Assembly (NCBI GenBank): GCA_028713995.1
Contig: JAQTNF010000017.1
Location: 1 to 49,600 of the forward strand
Direction: 5' to 3'
DNA: 49,600 nt
Origin: Deltaproteobacteria bacterium
GTDB lineage: Bacteria; Myxococcota_A; Polyangia; JAAYKL01
Each line of letters begins with the position of its first letter. The first letter of the stretch is position 1. This document shows, piece by piece, positions 27,823 through 36,862 of the stretch. The notes beneath the pieces were generated by a model. That model was not told the DNA's origin and searched no databases. It was given only the letters and a program-made list of their open reading frames with translations. Position numbers and translations under genes: made by a program.

Positions 27823-28968
27823 ATGCGTTACTGTAACAATTGTGTGATGCCGGACACCAAACCGGATCTGAAACTGGACGAACACGGCGTGTGCAACGCT
27901 TGCCGAAGCTATGAGCGACGGCGGGAGGTTGATTGGAACCAGCGGCGAGAAGAGTTCTTGAAGATTCTTGACCGCTACCGATCCAAGGACTGTTCCCATT
28001 GGGACTGCATCGTCCCGGTCAGTGGTGGCAAAGATAGCACTTATCAGGTGATCAGGATATTGCAGCTGGGTATGAATCCGCTATGTGTGACCGCGACGAC
28101 CTGTCACTTGTCGGATATCGGGCGGCGGAACATAGAGAATTTGAAGCAACTCGGCGTGGACCACATCGACTTTTCCCCGAATCCGGTGATCCGGCGGAAG
28201 CTCAATCGGATTGGACTGATGCAAGTCGGTGACATTTCCTGGCCGGAACATGTCGGCATCTTCACCATTCCGATCCGGGTGGCGGCGCAATACAATGTGC
28301 CGTTGTTGATCTGGGGCGAAAACTCCCAGAACGAATACGGCGGCCCGGCAGCGGATAGCGAGAACAACGTCCTGACGCGGCGGTGGCTCGAGGAATTTGG
28401 CGGGCTCCTGGGCCTGAGAGTCTCGGATCTGGTCGGCCTCGAGGGGATTGAGAAGAAGCATCTCGTGCCCTATCTGTATCCGTCCGACGAAGAATTGCAG
28501 CGGACAGGGGTTACCGGCATCTTCCTCGGGTACTACGTCCCGTGGGACGGCTATACCAATTCCCTGATTTCCCAGGCTCACGGGTTCAGCACCCTGACGT
28601 CCACGGTGGAGGGCTCCTGCGTAAATTATGAGAATCTGGACAACCATCAGACCGGCATCCATGATTACTTCAAGTTCTTGAAGTTCGGCTTTGGCCGCGC
28701 CACTGACCTGGCCTGCTTGCACCTGCGACGGGGGCGGCTGTCCCGCCAGGAAGCCATCGCGATAGTGAACCGGCACGACGGCAAGTTTCCCTGGATGTAT
28801 CTCGGGAAACCGCTGTCGGAAATTCTTGCTCCGCTGGACATCGGCTTGGAGGAGTTTATCGCAATCTGCGACAAGTTCACCAACAGGAAACTATTCATGA
28901 CCGACGCGCGAGGCAGCCTGGTCAAGGACAAGCACGGGAACCTTACCAAGAGAGTCTATCCGGAATAG
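27823..28968 (+). CDS. wbuX: N-acetyl sugar amidotransferase (WbuX/WbpG family)
   Basis: A 381-residue ATP-pyrophosphatase-type enzyme. YCNNCVMPDTKPDLKLDEHG then CNACRSYE supply two CxxC zinc motifs. VPVSGGKDSTYQVI near residue 65 is the PP-loop that adenylates the acetamido group. IWGENSQNEYGG is also conserved in the family. Together with HisH- and HisF-like partners it converts an N-acetyl group to an acetamidino group using ammonia from glutamine, as in O-antigen ManNAc3NAmA or in amidinated nonulosonic acids. ATG 27823 is chosen because AGGAGA sits six bases upstream and the zinc motif starts at once; the open frame further upstream looks non-coding. Confidence 0.92.
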   Translation: MRYCNNCVMPDTKPDLKLDEHGVCNACRSYERRREVDWNQRREEFLKILDRYRSKDCSHWDCIVPVSGGKDSTYQVIRILQLGMNPLCVTATTCHLSDIGRRNIENLKQLGVDHIDFSPNPVIRRKLNRIGLMQVGDISWPEHVGIFTIPIRVAAQYNVPLLIWGENSQNEYGGPAADSENNVLTRRWLEEFGGLLGLRVSDLVGLEGIEKKHLVPYLYPSDEELQRTGVTGIFLGYYVPWDGYTNSLISQAHGFSTLTSTVEGSCVNYENLDNHQTGIHDYFKFLKFGFGRATDLACLHLRRGRLSRQEAIAIVNRHDGKFPWMYLGKPLSEILAPLDIGLEEFIAICDKFTNRKLFMTDARGSLVKDKHGNLTKRVYPE

Positions 28969-28971
28969 ATC

Positions 28972-29589
28972 ATGTTGACGGTTGTGATCGACTACGGCAT
29001 GAGCAACCTGTGTTCTCTCACCCGAGCGTTGGAGGAATGCGGCAGCAAGGTCTTGGTTTCGGAACACCCGGGCGACCTGAAGGCCGCGACCCATATTGTG
29101 TTGCCCGGAGTGGGGGCGTTCGCCGACGGGATGAAAAACCTGAATGCTTCGGGGTTTGCCTCCGCGATCCGTGAGGAAGTTCTCGGCAACGGCATCCCGC
29201 TGCTAGGCATCTGTCTGGGCATGCAACTGCTGGCAGATACCGGTGATGAAGGCGGCCCCACCGCCGGACTCGGCTTGGTTTCCGGTGCTGTAAAACGCCT
29301 GTCCTCCGGTGAACACGAGCGGATCCCGCATGTCGGCTGGAACGAAGTTTTTCCGGCTGCCGGCAGTCCGTTCTTTGCCGGCATTCCCGAGGGTACGGAT
29401 TTCTATTTCGTGCACAGCTATCACTTCGTTCCAACGGAGTCGGACAGCATCGCGGCAAGAACTCCGTATTGCGGCGGATTTGTTTCCGCGATCCGTCGGC
29501 TGCCAATCTGGGGTGTCCAGTTCCACCCCGAAAAAAGTCAACTGCCGGGGTTCAGGGTCCTACACAACTTTTTGCGGTTTCGCGGGTGA
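28972..29589 (+). CDS. wbuY: HisH-like glutaminase subunit of the sugar amidotransferase
   Basis: A 205-residue class I glutamine amidotransferase that releases ammonia. The start VVIDYGMSNLCSLTRALEE is HisH-like. The nucleophile is Cys81 in GICLGMQLL, and the His-Glu pair is in QFHPEKSQ. No other his genes are nearby and the gene sits between wbuX-like and wbuZ-like genes, so it is the second HisH copy dedicated to amidino-sugar formation rather than histidine synthesis. It starts three bases after the wbuX stop. Confidence 0.92.
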   Translation: MLTVVIDYGMSNLCSLTRALEECGSKVLVSEHPGDLKAATHIVLPGVGAFADGMKNLNASGFASAIREEVLGNGIPLLGICLGMQLLADTGDEGGPTAGLGLVSGAVKRLSSGEHERIPHVGWNEVFPAAGSPFFAGIPEGTDFYFVHSYHFVPTESDSIAARTPYCGGFVSAIRRLPIWGVQFHPEKSQLPGFRVLHNFLRFRG

Positions 29590-29592
29590 AAC

Positions 29593-30366
29593 GTGCTCAA
29601 GGTGCGAGTAATTCCGACGTTGCTTTGGAAGGATGAGACCCTGGTAAAGGGGATCAGTTTTGATAGTTGGCGTCGGGTCGGCACGCTGCTGCCGGCGATC
29701 AGGGTATACAACCTGCGGCAGGTCGATGAACTTGTCCTGCTCGACATTACCGCGACCAGCCAGGGGCGTCAGCCCGATCTCGATGCCGTCGCGGAAATTT
29801 CCGGGGAATGCTTTGTCCCGCTTACCGTTGGTGGCGGAGTAGATTCTCTGGAGGATATCAGAAACCTGTTGCGAGTGGGCGCGGACAAGGTGGCCATAAA
29901 CTCCGCAGCCTACGAGAAACCTGACCTGCTGGAAATTGCATCCGGCCGGTTCGGCGCCCAGTGCGTCGTGGTCAGCATCGACGCTCGGCGCAGGACGGAT
30001 GGAACCCATGAATGCTATAGCCATTCCGGGACCCGACCGACTGGCCGACTGATTGAAAACTGGGCACGGGAAGCGGAACGTCGTGGCGCCGGCGAGATTC
30101 TTCTGACCTCCATTGACCGGGACGGGACCATGCAAGGCTATGATCTAGAGCTGATCCGAAAAGTTACGACCGCAGTGAGGATTCCGGTGATCGCCTCTGG
30201 CGGCGCAGGCAACTTCAGTCACTGTCTTGCGGCAATCAACCGCTCAGGAGCTTCCGCTGTCGCGGCGGCAAGCATCTTCCATTTTACGGAGAAAACGCCC
30301 TTGGAGGTCAAACAATACCTGGGACGGAACGGGATTCCCGTACGGAAAGGCGACGTTTCCCTGTGA
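29593..30366 (+). CDS. wbuZ: HisF-like ammonia-channel/synthase subunit (WbuZ family)
   Basis: A 257-residue TIM barrel related to HisF. The N-terminus reads VIPTLLWKDETLVKGISFDS. The catalytic Asp of true HisF in the IPCLD motif is replaced by Leu, as expected for the WbuZ glycan-amidation branch. LTVGGGVDSLEDIRNLLRVG and TSIDRDGTMQGYD remain. It should deliver ammonia from the HisH partner to the WbuX-type enzyme. GTG start, three bases after wbuY. The 130 bases downstream contain no recognisable gene. Confidence 0.9.
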   Translation: MLKVRVIPTLLWKDETLVKGISFDSWRRVGTLLPAIRVYNLRQVDELVLLDITATSQGRQPDLDAVAEISGECFVPLTVGGGVDSLEDIRNLLRVGADKVAINSAAYEKPDLLEIASGRFGAQCVVVSIDARRRTDGTHECYSHSGTRPTGRLIENWAREAERRGAGEILLTSIDRDGTMQGYDLELIRKVTTAVRIPVIASGGAGNFSHCLAAINRSGASAVAAASIFHFTEKTPLEVKQYLGRNGIPVRKGDVSL

Positions 30367-30496
30367 GGCCAAGCGCAATTTGTTCGGATTTGCACTTGGA
30401 CCGCCGCTTCGGCGATATGCAGGCCCGCAACTTCATTCATCTCCCCCCGGAATAGTCGGAAGATGTTCGCGCTAACGACCGAAAAGTGAGCCGAAA

Positions 30497-31909
30497 ATGC
30501 CCCTACCCTTTCTTGCCAGTTGGATCATTGCATTCGTACGCCCTTGGGACATGGAGCTCTTCCGAGCGCTGGTCAACGAACTCCAGAAAGAAGCCCCGCC
30601 TCAGCAGAGACCCCGGATCCGCTACCTGACTTTCTGGAAGGAGACCGAGCAGCGGCTTCGTCAAGTTGTGAATCGCGATGACGAGGTGGTCTTTCTTCCA
30701 GAGCGGATGAGGTGCGTTTCTCTGGACCGCGCGAAGATCATCGCGCTGGAACAAAAGGAACGAAAGCTCATCGACCAGGGAATGACCCCGCTTAAAACGA
30801 TGATGGAATGCGAGAGGTTCGCGCCCACCAATGGACAGGCCGCGGAAGATTTTATGTGGCGTTCCTTCGCGGCACACGACGAACTTATTCCAGAAAATAC
30901 CATATTGCTGAGCAACGAAGTCGACCATGTATGTTACTGGATTGCCTGCGATCTGTGCAATGTCAGGAATGGCCGGTTTTTTGGGTTCGGTGTTTCTGGG
31001 CGGCCATCTGACTATACACAGGTGGTGCGAAACACTACGAACATGTGGACTTTGAATAAGCCCACGGAAGAACACTATCATGTAGTCGATCGGCAGATTC
31101 AAGAGATAGAGTCGGGCGTATTGCCCTCATATATGTACAAGACGAACCCATATCCCAAGCTGCGGAACAAGGCGGAAATTATTTTCTCACGAATGAAAGA
31201 GGCGCATGCAGGCAACTACTTCATGAAATGGCCCACAATTCTGGCGCCTGGATTGCAGAAGGCCAAAGAGCTCAAATGGAATCTGTTCGGGTCCGGCGTG
31301 AAGCACTGGAATCTAGATGAGATAGTCAGACCTTTTGTGTACTTTCCGTTGCATCTCGAGCCCGAGGCCACCACGTCGGTATACGCCCCTTACTTCAAGT
31401 ATCAGGACATCGTCATCGACTGGCTGGCCAAGTCTCTGCCTGCTGGCGTAGATCTCGTATTGAAGGAAAATCCCAAGATGTGGGGCAACCGCAGCCGGCG
31501 TTTCTATCAAAACGCAGCTCGTATTCCCGGCGTGCGATGGATCGATCCGCGAACGTCTTCGCGTGATCTCACATTGAAATCCTCGGCGGTGGTGACTATC
31601 ACCGGCACCGTTGCCATCGAAGCCTTGGCCTTGAACAAGCCAGTGGCCATTATGGGCAATCCGCCCTATGGCGACGCGCTGAAATGCATTCCACGGATGA
31701 AGAACCCGGAAGAGCTCGTTGCGGGCCTTGTCAGTCTGCTAGAATCGAAGATTGACAGAGAGGTGTTTAGAAGAGAGTATGCGACCTACATCGCGAATCT
31801 CATCAACAAACCGTTCAACAACATCAGGCGAGAGTCGAACACGCCCTATCCGGTGTATGTATTTCACAAAGAGCATGCTAAATATGTGCGAGGGATATTG
31901 AATTGGTGA
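30497..31909 (+). CDS. Capsule-type polysaccharide synthesis protein, probable glycosyltransferase
   Basis: A 470-residue soluble protein. The C-terminal half has the KpsS/LipB-like capsule synthesis pattern: FVYFPLHLEPEATTSVYAPY near residue 280, VLKENPKMWG, then DPRTSSRDLTLKSSAVVTIT and GTVAIEALALNKPV near residues 375-395, a GT-B nucleotide-sugar site. KpsS/KpsC proteins are Kdo transferases. In this cluster the donor could instead be the CMP-nonulosonate made by the pse genes, but this is only inference. Residues 1-220 are less familiar. GC is lower than in the first operon. Confidence 0.72.
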   Translation: MPLPFLASWIIAFVRPWDMELFRALVNELQKEAPPQQRPRIRYLTFWKETEQRLRQVVNRDDEVVFLPERMRCVSLDRAKIIALEQKERKLIDQGMTPLKTMMECERFAPTNGQAAEDFMWRSFAAHDELIPENTILLSNEVDHVCYWIACDLCNVRNGRFFGFGVSGRPSDYTQVVRNTTNMWTLNKPTEEHYHVVDRQIQEIESGVLPSYMYKTNPYPKLRNKAEIIFSRMKEAHAGNYFMKWPTILAPGLQKAKELKWNLFGSGVKHWNLDEIVRPFVYFPLHLEPEATTSVYAPYFKYQDIVIDWLAKSLPAGVDLVLKENPKMWGNRSRRFYQNAARIPGVRWIDPRTSSRDLTLKSSAVVTITGTVAIEALALNKPVAIMGNPPYGDALKCIPRMKNPEELVAGLVSLLESKIDREVFRREYATYIANLINKPFNNIRRESNTPYPVYVFHKEHAKYVRGILNW

Positions 31910-31975
31910 GGACGTGGCTTTCAAATTATGCGAGTCCAGCAGATTCCTATTTTACAATCATTTTCGGCCAATTAG

Positions 31976-33145
31976 ATGATGACGCACATAAAAACAAATC
32001 TCAGCGTTAAGCTTCTCATCGTCGCTTTCCTATTGTCGCTACTTTCAGGTCCTATTGGTAGTATTATGTTTTGGACACAGAAGGGTAGAGATGTTCTAGG
32101 GTTTCAATTTTTTGAAATGTTCAAGATACCAATGATAATCATGACATTAGCCGCGATCGTGTCCTTGGTCCGTTCAAGAAAGATCTATTTTAGCCGAGAA
32201 TCATATCTTTTTATTCTGTTCTTTCCTCTTGCACTAATTGTGGGAATCACAGAACATGGACTTAACTACTATTCGTTGGTTCACATATACGGAATATTGA
32301 TGCCAGTTGTGGCAATTTCCTTTGGCTATCATCTTGTCGCTTATTGGAATGGTTTCGATAGCGAACTATGGCGCAAGGTCTTTCTTGTGGCGTTGGTTGC
32401 TGTTGTGCCGGTGGTTATTTATTACTTCTTCCTGGTAAGAACAGAAGTTATTGATCGATTTGGTGTTAGTACAGATCTTTCGGTGCTTTTCGCATATTTT
32501 CTTGTAAAGAAAAAACGCATTGGAACATTTGTAGTAATGACCATGGCTCTTCTTACGGGCAAGCGTGTAACTCAGTTGTCGATTGTTGCGATATTATTGT
32601 TCTATTTCGGACAAATAGTTGCCTCGAATGTCGCAATGAAAGCCAAGAAAAATGCCATTTTGGTGATTATTCTTGCACTATTGTCCATTCCAATAGCGGA
32701 TTACTTTGATCTATTGGGAAGGTACAGAGGAATACCTGACGCTATTATTAGTGGGACAAAGAGTGCGGAGGTGTCATCTGGGCGTGACATAGATATTGAG
32801 TGTGCGAAAGATTATATAGATCGATCACTGGGTGGCTGGTGGCTTGGCGGTGGGGTTGGAAGCAGCTATGTAGTGTATATAAGTGAAATGAAGAGAGTCC
32901 TGCACTATAGCCATTTCATGCCACTAACGTATACAATGATCATGGGTGTTGTATTTGCGGTATTGCTTTATGGCTCGATGGCATATACAGCATTAAATGC
33001 TTTTCGCAGGGTCAAGGAGTCCTTTGTAACATGTGCATTTGTTGGATTGGCAGTAGCATCCTTTAGTGGGCCGAATCTATTGGTGGACCCATTTCCGTGG
33101 GTGTTGCTTGGCGGAATTGGTGCGCAGTTAAAGAATATCCACTGA
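31976..33145 (+). CDS. Wzy-like O-antigen/EPS polymerase (polytopic membrane protein)
   Basis: A 389-residue protein with about 10-11 hydrophobic segments (LLIVAFLLSLLSGPIGSIMF, YLFILFFPLALIVGI, VFLVALVAVVPVVIYYFFLV and others). A long loop around residues 245-300 contains SSGRDIDIECAKDYID and GGWWLGGGVG. This topology with one large loop is usual for Wzy polymerases, whose sequences are poorly conserved. The gene is very AT-rich relative to the window, a common trait of wzy. It is assigned by topology, composition and context between two glycosyltransferase-type genes rather than by motif. Confidence 0.68.
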   Translation: MMTHIKTNLSVKLLIVAFLLSLLSGPIGSIMFWTQKGRDVLGFQFFEMFKIPMIIMTLAAIVSLVRSRKIYFSRESYLFILFFPLALIVGITEHGLNYYSLVHIYGILMPVVAISFGYHLVAYWNGFDSELWRKVFLVALVAVVPVVIYYFFLVRTEVIDRFGVSTDLSVLFAYFLVKKKRIGTFVVMTMALLTGKRVTQLSIVAILLFYFGQIVASNVAMKAKKNAILVIILALLSIPIADYFDLLGRYRGIPDAIISGTKSAEVSSGRDIDIECAKDYIDRSLGGWWLGGGVGSSYVVYISEMKRVLHYSHFMPLTYTMIMGVVFAVLLYGSMAYTALNAFRRVKESFVTCAFVGLAVASFSGPNLLVDPFPWVLLGGIGAQLKNIH

Positions 33146-33239
33146 AAGAATATTTACTGCGCTGCAACCCAATAAGACAGGCTGTATTCCCCCTTGGGAC
33201 GCATCCGACAGCAGTGATAGTGCGAGATAAAATGAGATT

Positions 33240-34430
33240 ATGAATAGAGATATAGTATACGATTGGATCGTGCTTAACCAGAGCTTAGCGCCGACGTTCC
33301 AACGGATGTTGGAGGACCTCTCGGAACCCATTGGGGACGGTCTTCTCATGACTGGTTCATCGCATCCGGTCGGTGGCGGCCGAATGACAGTACGCGGGAT
33401 GCCGGCCTACGACCGCGGTCCCCTGTACCGGCGTGCCACCTCCTGGATGAAGTTCATGGCCCGCGCGGCTCCTTCTCTTGCACTCCAAGATGGCAAACCA
33501 TTTCTGGTCGCGGTCTCGAACCCACCGTTGAACGCGCAGCTCGCGCTTGCCCTCTCCCGGACGAGAGGAATGCCATACGGACTATTGATCTGGGACATCT
33601 ACCCGGACGCTCTCGTCCGCCTCGGCTGGCTGAGGCAGAATAGTCCGGTCGTGCGAGCGTGGCGCCGCTTCAACGCCATGGCCATGCTCGAGGCGCGAGT
33701 GGTCGTAACGCTTGGGGAACGGATGAGACGCGTGCTTGCCGAACAAGTGGGCTCGGCAGCGGATCGCGTGCGTTGGGAGGTGATACCGAACTGGGTAGAC
33801 ACGAGCGTCTTCCGGCCGCGCGAAGGGCATGAAAACCCCTTCGCCTGCGAGCAGGGATGGATAGACGGCACGACCGTTCTCTATTCAGGCAACATCGGCG
33901 CCGGGCACGGAGTAGAGATGCTGCCGGCTGCGGCTCGGCTCCTTTCGGAGAACCGCGACATTCGTTTCGCCGTGGTGGGTGACGGCCTTGGCAGGCCTGC
34001 CCTGGAGCGAGAGGTGGCCGTGCGAAATCCGCCGCGCTTCACGCTCCATCCGTACCAACCCTGGGATCGCGTTCCCGAGGTTGTCGCAACGGGAAATATC
34101 GCCGTTGTATTCCAGCGACCGGGCTTTGAGGATCTCGCCATGCCGAGCAAGACATACTCCGCCCTGGCGTCCGGATCGGCGATCCTCGCCGTGACGAGCG
34201 ACAATAGCGATCTCGCCGCGTTGGTCCGAGACCACGATGTCGGTATTGTCGTCTCCGCCAACCCAACGGCTATATCCGAGGGTTTGAAACAACTCGTTAC
34301 CAATCCACGGGCTCTACAGAAAATGAGGTGTCGTGCCCGAGCGGTAGCCGTAGCGCATTTCGACACACAGGTAATTCGTCGTAGATGGGAAACAGTGCTC
34401 TCTCCACTAATTCACGGCAGTCATGGCTGA
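33240..34430 (+). CDS. GT4-family glycosyltransferase (WbuB-like)
   Basis: A 396-residue GT-B glycosyltransferase. The N-terminal domain includes FLVAVSNPPLNAQLALALSR and LLIWDIYPDALVRLGWL, typical of WbuB/WcaI-like enzymes. The C-terminal donor domain has VIPNWVDTSVFRP, VLYSGNIGAGHGVEMLPAAA, VGDGLGRPALE and the acidic motif near FEDLAMPSKTYSALASG. These enzymes usually add an amino sugar early in repeat-unit assembly. It is followed by a GNAT gene and the initiating transferase and regains high GC after the AT-rich polymerase gene. Confidence 0.88.
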   Translation: MNRDIVYDWIVLNQSLAPTFQRMLEDLSEPIGDGLLMTGSSHPVGGGRMTVRGMPAYDRGPLYRRATSWMKFMARAAPSLALQDGKPFLVAVSNPPLNAQLALALSRTRGMPYGLLIWDIYPDALVRLGWLRQNSPVVRAWRRFNAMAMLEARVVVTLGERMRRVLAEQVGSAADRVRWEVIPNWVDTSVFRPREGHENPFACEQGWIDGTTVLYSGNIGAGHGVEMLPAAARLLSENRDIRFAVVGDGLGRPALEREVAVRNPPRFTLHPYQPWDRVPEVVATGNIAVVFQRPGFEDLAMPSKTYSALASGSAILAVTSDNSDLAALVRDHDVGIVVSANPTAISEGLKQLVTNPRALQKMRCRARAVAVAHFDTQVIRRRWETVLSPLIHGSHG

Positions 34431-34523
34431 AGAGAAAGCAAAGTGCGCGCCGCGTGCGAGTCTTGCGATCCAGACGCCACTGCGTGTGGCATACGTCAGT
34501 TGTACGGTTATGGAATCGAGCGG

Positions 34524-35456
34524 ATGATCTCCGACATCGAGTTTCGCTCCTTCCAAGAAGGCGACGAACCTGCGACCGCCGCACTGTTTGCTCGCGCGTA
34601 CCCGGGCAGGATGATGGAAGTGAGAACATGGCGGTGGCGATTTGTCGAAAACCCGGTGGGAGAGACCGTCGTCGAGCTCGCGTTTTCAGGCGATCGCCTC
34701 GTGGCCCACTACGCCGTTACTCCGGTCTCGGTCTTCATCGCCGGCCAACGCAAGCGCGCCGCGCTCTCGGGCACCACGATGACGGACCCCGAATTCTCGG
34801 GGAGAGGCCTGTTCCCCGCACTCGCTAAGCGAGCGTATGAACGTTTATCCAGTCGTCATTATGCGTTCGCCTACGGTTTCCCGAATATGAATTCCCATCG
34901 CGGATTCATCCGCGATCTCGCATGGCGTGATGTATGGGAGGTGCCGATCTTCCGACTCGACATCGCAAGTTTCCGCTCTACGCTGTCACGGTCGACGGCA
35001 TCGCGAGAGGTGGGATGGGACGACGCGCTCGCGAAGGGGTTTGAACCCGACCCAATTCAGGGTGTTGGCCTCGTGCGGGATCGCGCTTTTCTCTCTTGGC
35101 GCTACCAGCGCAACCCGTCGCAACGGTATCGGGTTCTCTCGAATGGAGACGGCGGCTTGCTCGTTTTCAAACGATACAAGGACGAGCTCCAAATCATGGA
35201 GCTTCTCAGCTCCGACCAACAGCGGTTCGATTTGGTCGACGCCCTGGTCCGGAAGGCAAAGGGCGAAGGATGCGCATCCGTGGGTATGTGGCTCAATTTG
35301 CACGACCCACTGCACCGGGAGCTGGAGCGTTGGGGCTTCGAGAATTCGATGCCGATCACCTATCTGTGCGCAAAGGCGCTGGAACCCGAGTTTCCCGCGG
35401 TGATTGCGAGCTACGCCAATTGGAACATTTCCATGGGAGATTCCGATGTCTTCTGA
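34524..35456 (+). CDS. GNAT-family acyltransferase of the polysaccharide locus
   Basis: A 310-residue protein with a GNAT fold. The N-terminal half has IEFRSFQEGDEPATAALFAR and the acetyl-CoA loop TTMTDPEFSGRGLFPALAKR near residue 89. The C-terminal half (about residues 180-300) looks like a second GNAT-like lobe, with the segments FLSWRYQRNP and GLLVFKR. Such double-GNAT proteins often sit in EPS clusters and acylate amino sugars; the substrate is unknown. ATG 34524 is chosen because the residues before it in the open frame look non-coding. Its end overlaps the sugar-transferase start by 11 bases. Confidence 0.75.
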   Translation: MISDIEFRSFQEGDEPATAALFARAYPGRMMEVRTWRWRFVENPVGETVVELAFSGDRLVAHYAVTPVSVFIAGQRKRAALSGTTMTDPEFSGRGLFPALAKRAYERLSSRHYAFAYGFPNMNSHRGFIRDLAWRDVWEVPIFRLDIASFRSTLSRSTASREVGWDDALAKGFEPDPIQGVGLVRDRAFLSWRYQRNPSQRYRVLSNGDGGLLVFKRYKDELQIMELLSSDQQRFDLVDALVRKAKGEGCASVGMWLNLHDPLHRELERWGFENSMPITYLCAKALEPEFPAVIASYANWNISMGDSDVF

Positions 35457-36057
35457 GTCGTTGCTGCGGGGGCGCGCGGCGCGGATCGTCAAGCGTCTCT
35501 TCGATGTCGGCGCGTCGACGGCCGTCCTCGGCTTCGGATGGCCGGTCATGGTCGGAGTCGCCACGGCGATTCGCGCGACCTCATCGGGGCCTGTATTCTT
35601 CATTCAAGAGCGGGCCGGGCGAGGCGGCAGGCCGTTCCGCATGTACAAGTTCCGCACGATGACCCACAGACCCGACAAGGCGCAGACTCTCGACTGGAGT
35701 TCCGAGGAGGCCGCCGCGGTGACCCCGATCGGTAGCTTCTTGCGCGACTACGGTCTCGATGAGCTGCCCCAAGTGCTCAACATACTCAAGGGTGAGATGA
35801 GCGTTATAGGGCCGCGGCCGACCTTGCCGAGGCAAGCAGAGGAATTTTGCGAGCGCGAAAAGAGAATGCTGGACATGCGCCCGGGTGTGCTGTCTTTGGC
35901 AGCGATCCGTGGACGGCGTGGGATATCCATGAGCGAAAGGTACGAACTCCATGCTCAATATGTTGATACGTGGTCCCTTCTTCTCGACTTAGAGATATTG
36001 ATCAAGTCCGCTGTTGTAGTTTTGGGGCGACAGAATGCCGTTGAAAAGACGGTTTGA
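35446..36057 (+). CDS. Initiating sugar-phosphate transferase (PglC-like, bacterial sugar transferase)
   Basis: A 203-residue membrane-associated phosphoglycosyl transferase of the small PglC class. RIVKRLFDVGASTAVLGFG is the re-entrant membrane segment. PVFFIQERAGRGGRPFRMYK followed by FRTM, and LDELPQVLNILKGEMSVIGP followed by RP, are the two catalytic blocks, the first normally carrying the Asp-Glu dyad region. It transfers a sugar-1-phosphate to undecaprenyl phosphate and so starts repeat-unit assembly. PglD- and PglE-like genes are nearby, so UDP-diNAc-bacillosamine is the likely donor. It shares 11 bases with the GNAT gene. Confidence 0.9.
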   Translation: MSSESLLRGRAARIVKRLFDVGASTAVLGFGWPVMVGVATAIRATSSGPVFFIQERAGRGGRPFRMYKFRTMTHRPDKAQTLDWSSEEAAAVTPIGSFLRDYGLDELPQVLNILKGEMSVIGPRPTLPRQAEEFCEREKRMLDMRPGVLSLAAIRGRRGISMSERYELHAQYVDTWSLLLDLEILIKSAVVVLGRQNAVEKTV

Positions 36058-36071
36058 AGGGGAATAGCGAA

Positions 36072-36734
36072 ATGACAAATGCACGAAAAGTTCTCGTTGT
36101 GTCGGCCCATCCGGATGATGAGACAATTGGTGCTGGTGGCACGATTCTGCGACACGTTGCTTTGGGAGACACGGTCAGTTGGTGCGTCGTCACAAAGGGC
36201 TACACGCCGAAGTGGTCGGAAGAGATGCTGGAGGCGGCATCGCGGCAGGTCGACGAGGTTGCGTCATTATACGGGTTCGCATCCGTTCATCGCCTCGGGC
36301 TCCCCACCGTCCGCCTTAACACAGTGCCCCATATGGAGCTTTGCGATAAGCTCAAGAACGTTGTCGATATCGTCAAGCCACTCGTCCTGTACATTCCTCC
36401 GGCTAGCGACTTGAACCAGGATCACCGACTGGTGCACGAAGCGGCGTTGGTCGCGGCAAGACCACTTCCCGGATGCTCGGTTCAACGCATCCTTTCGTAC
36501 GAGATCTCGACGACGTCCAGATATGGTTTTGGTGTGTTCGTTCCGACCGTCTATGTTGACATTTCGGAATACCTTGAAAAGAAGATGGGCATCATGGCTG
36601 TCTACAACACAGAGCTCAAAGAATGGCCTCATCCGCGATCGATCGAGGGTTTGTCGGTGATCGCCAAGGAACGTGGTCTGGCCGTAGGTGTTGATGCTGC
36701 CGAGTGTTTCGATCTCGTCAGGGAGATTATATGA
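36072..36734 (+). CDS. PIG-L/LmbE-family sugar N-deacetylase (copy 2)
   Basis: A 220-residue zinc deacetylase. HPDDE is at residues 13-17 and SDLNQDHRLVHEAAL supplies the third ligand near residue 116. It is a paralogue of the protein at 25079, sharing YEISTTS-like, WPHPRSIEG and VGVDAAECFDLVR blocks. The C-terminal end is intact. ATG 36072 has AAGGGGA nine bases upstream; an alternative TTG at 36054 overlaps the previous stop. Lying between the initiating transferase and the pglD-like gene, it may act on a different acetamido sugar from copy 1. Confidence 0.85.
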   Translation: MTNARKVLVVSAHPDDETIGAGGTILRHVALGDTVSWCVVTKGYTPKWSEEMLEAASRQVDEVASLYGFASVHRLGLPTVRLNTVPHMELCDKLKNVVDIVKPLVLYIPPASDLNQDHRLVHEAALVAARPLPGCSVQRILSYEISTTSRYGFGVFVPTVYVDISEYLEKKMGIMAVYNTELKEWPHPRSIEGLSVIAKERGLAVGVDAAECFDLVREII

Positions 36735-36862
36735 AGGTCCAGACGACCAACCGCAATGCGCTCATCTGACATGACGGTTTGGAAGGTCCTCTGCAGAGAG
36801 GGCATCAACGCAGGGGGTGAGGCAACCATGCCGGAGTTCATGGGAAGCAAGGAGAGTAGCTT

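Noticed and set aside
28972-30366. Histidine biosynthesis genes hisH and hisF
   Set aside because: No other his genes are adjacent, the HisF catalytic Asp motif is altered, and a wbuX-type gene directly precedes them.
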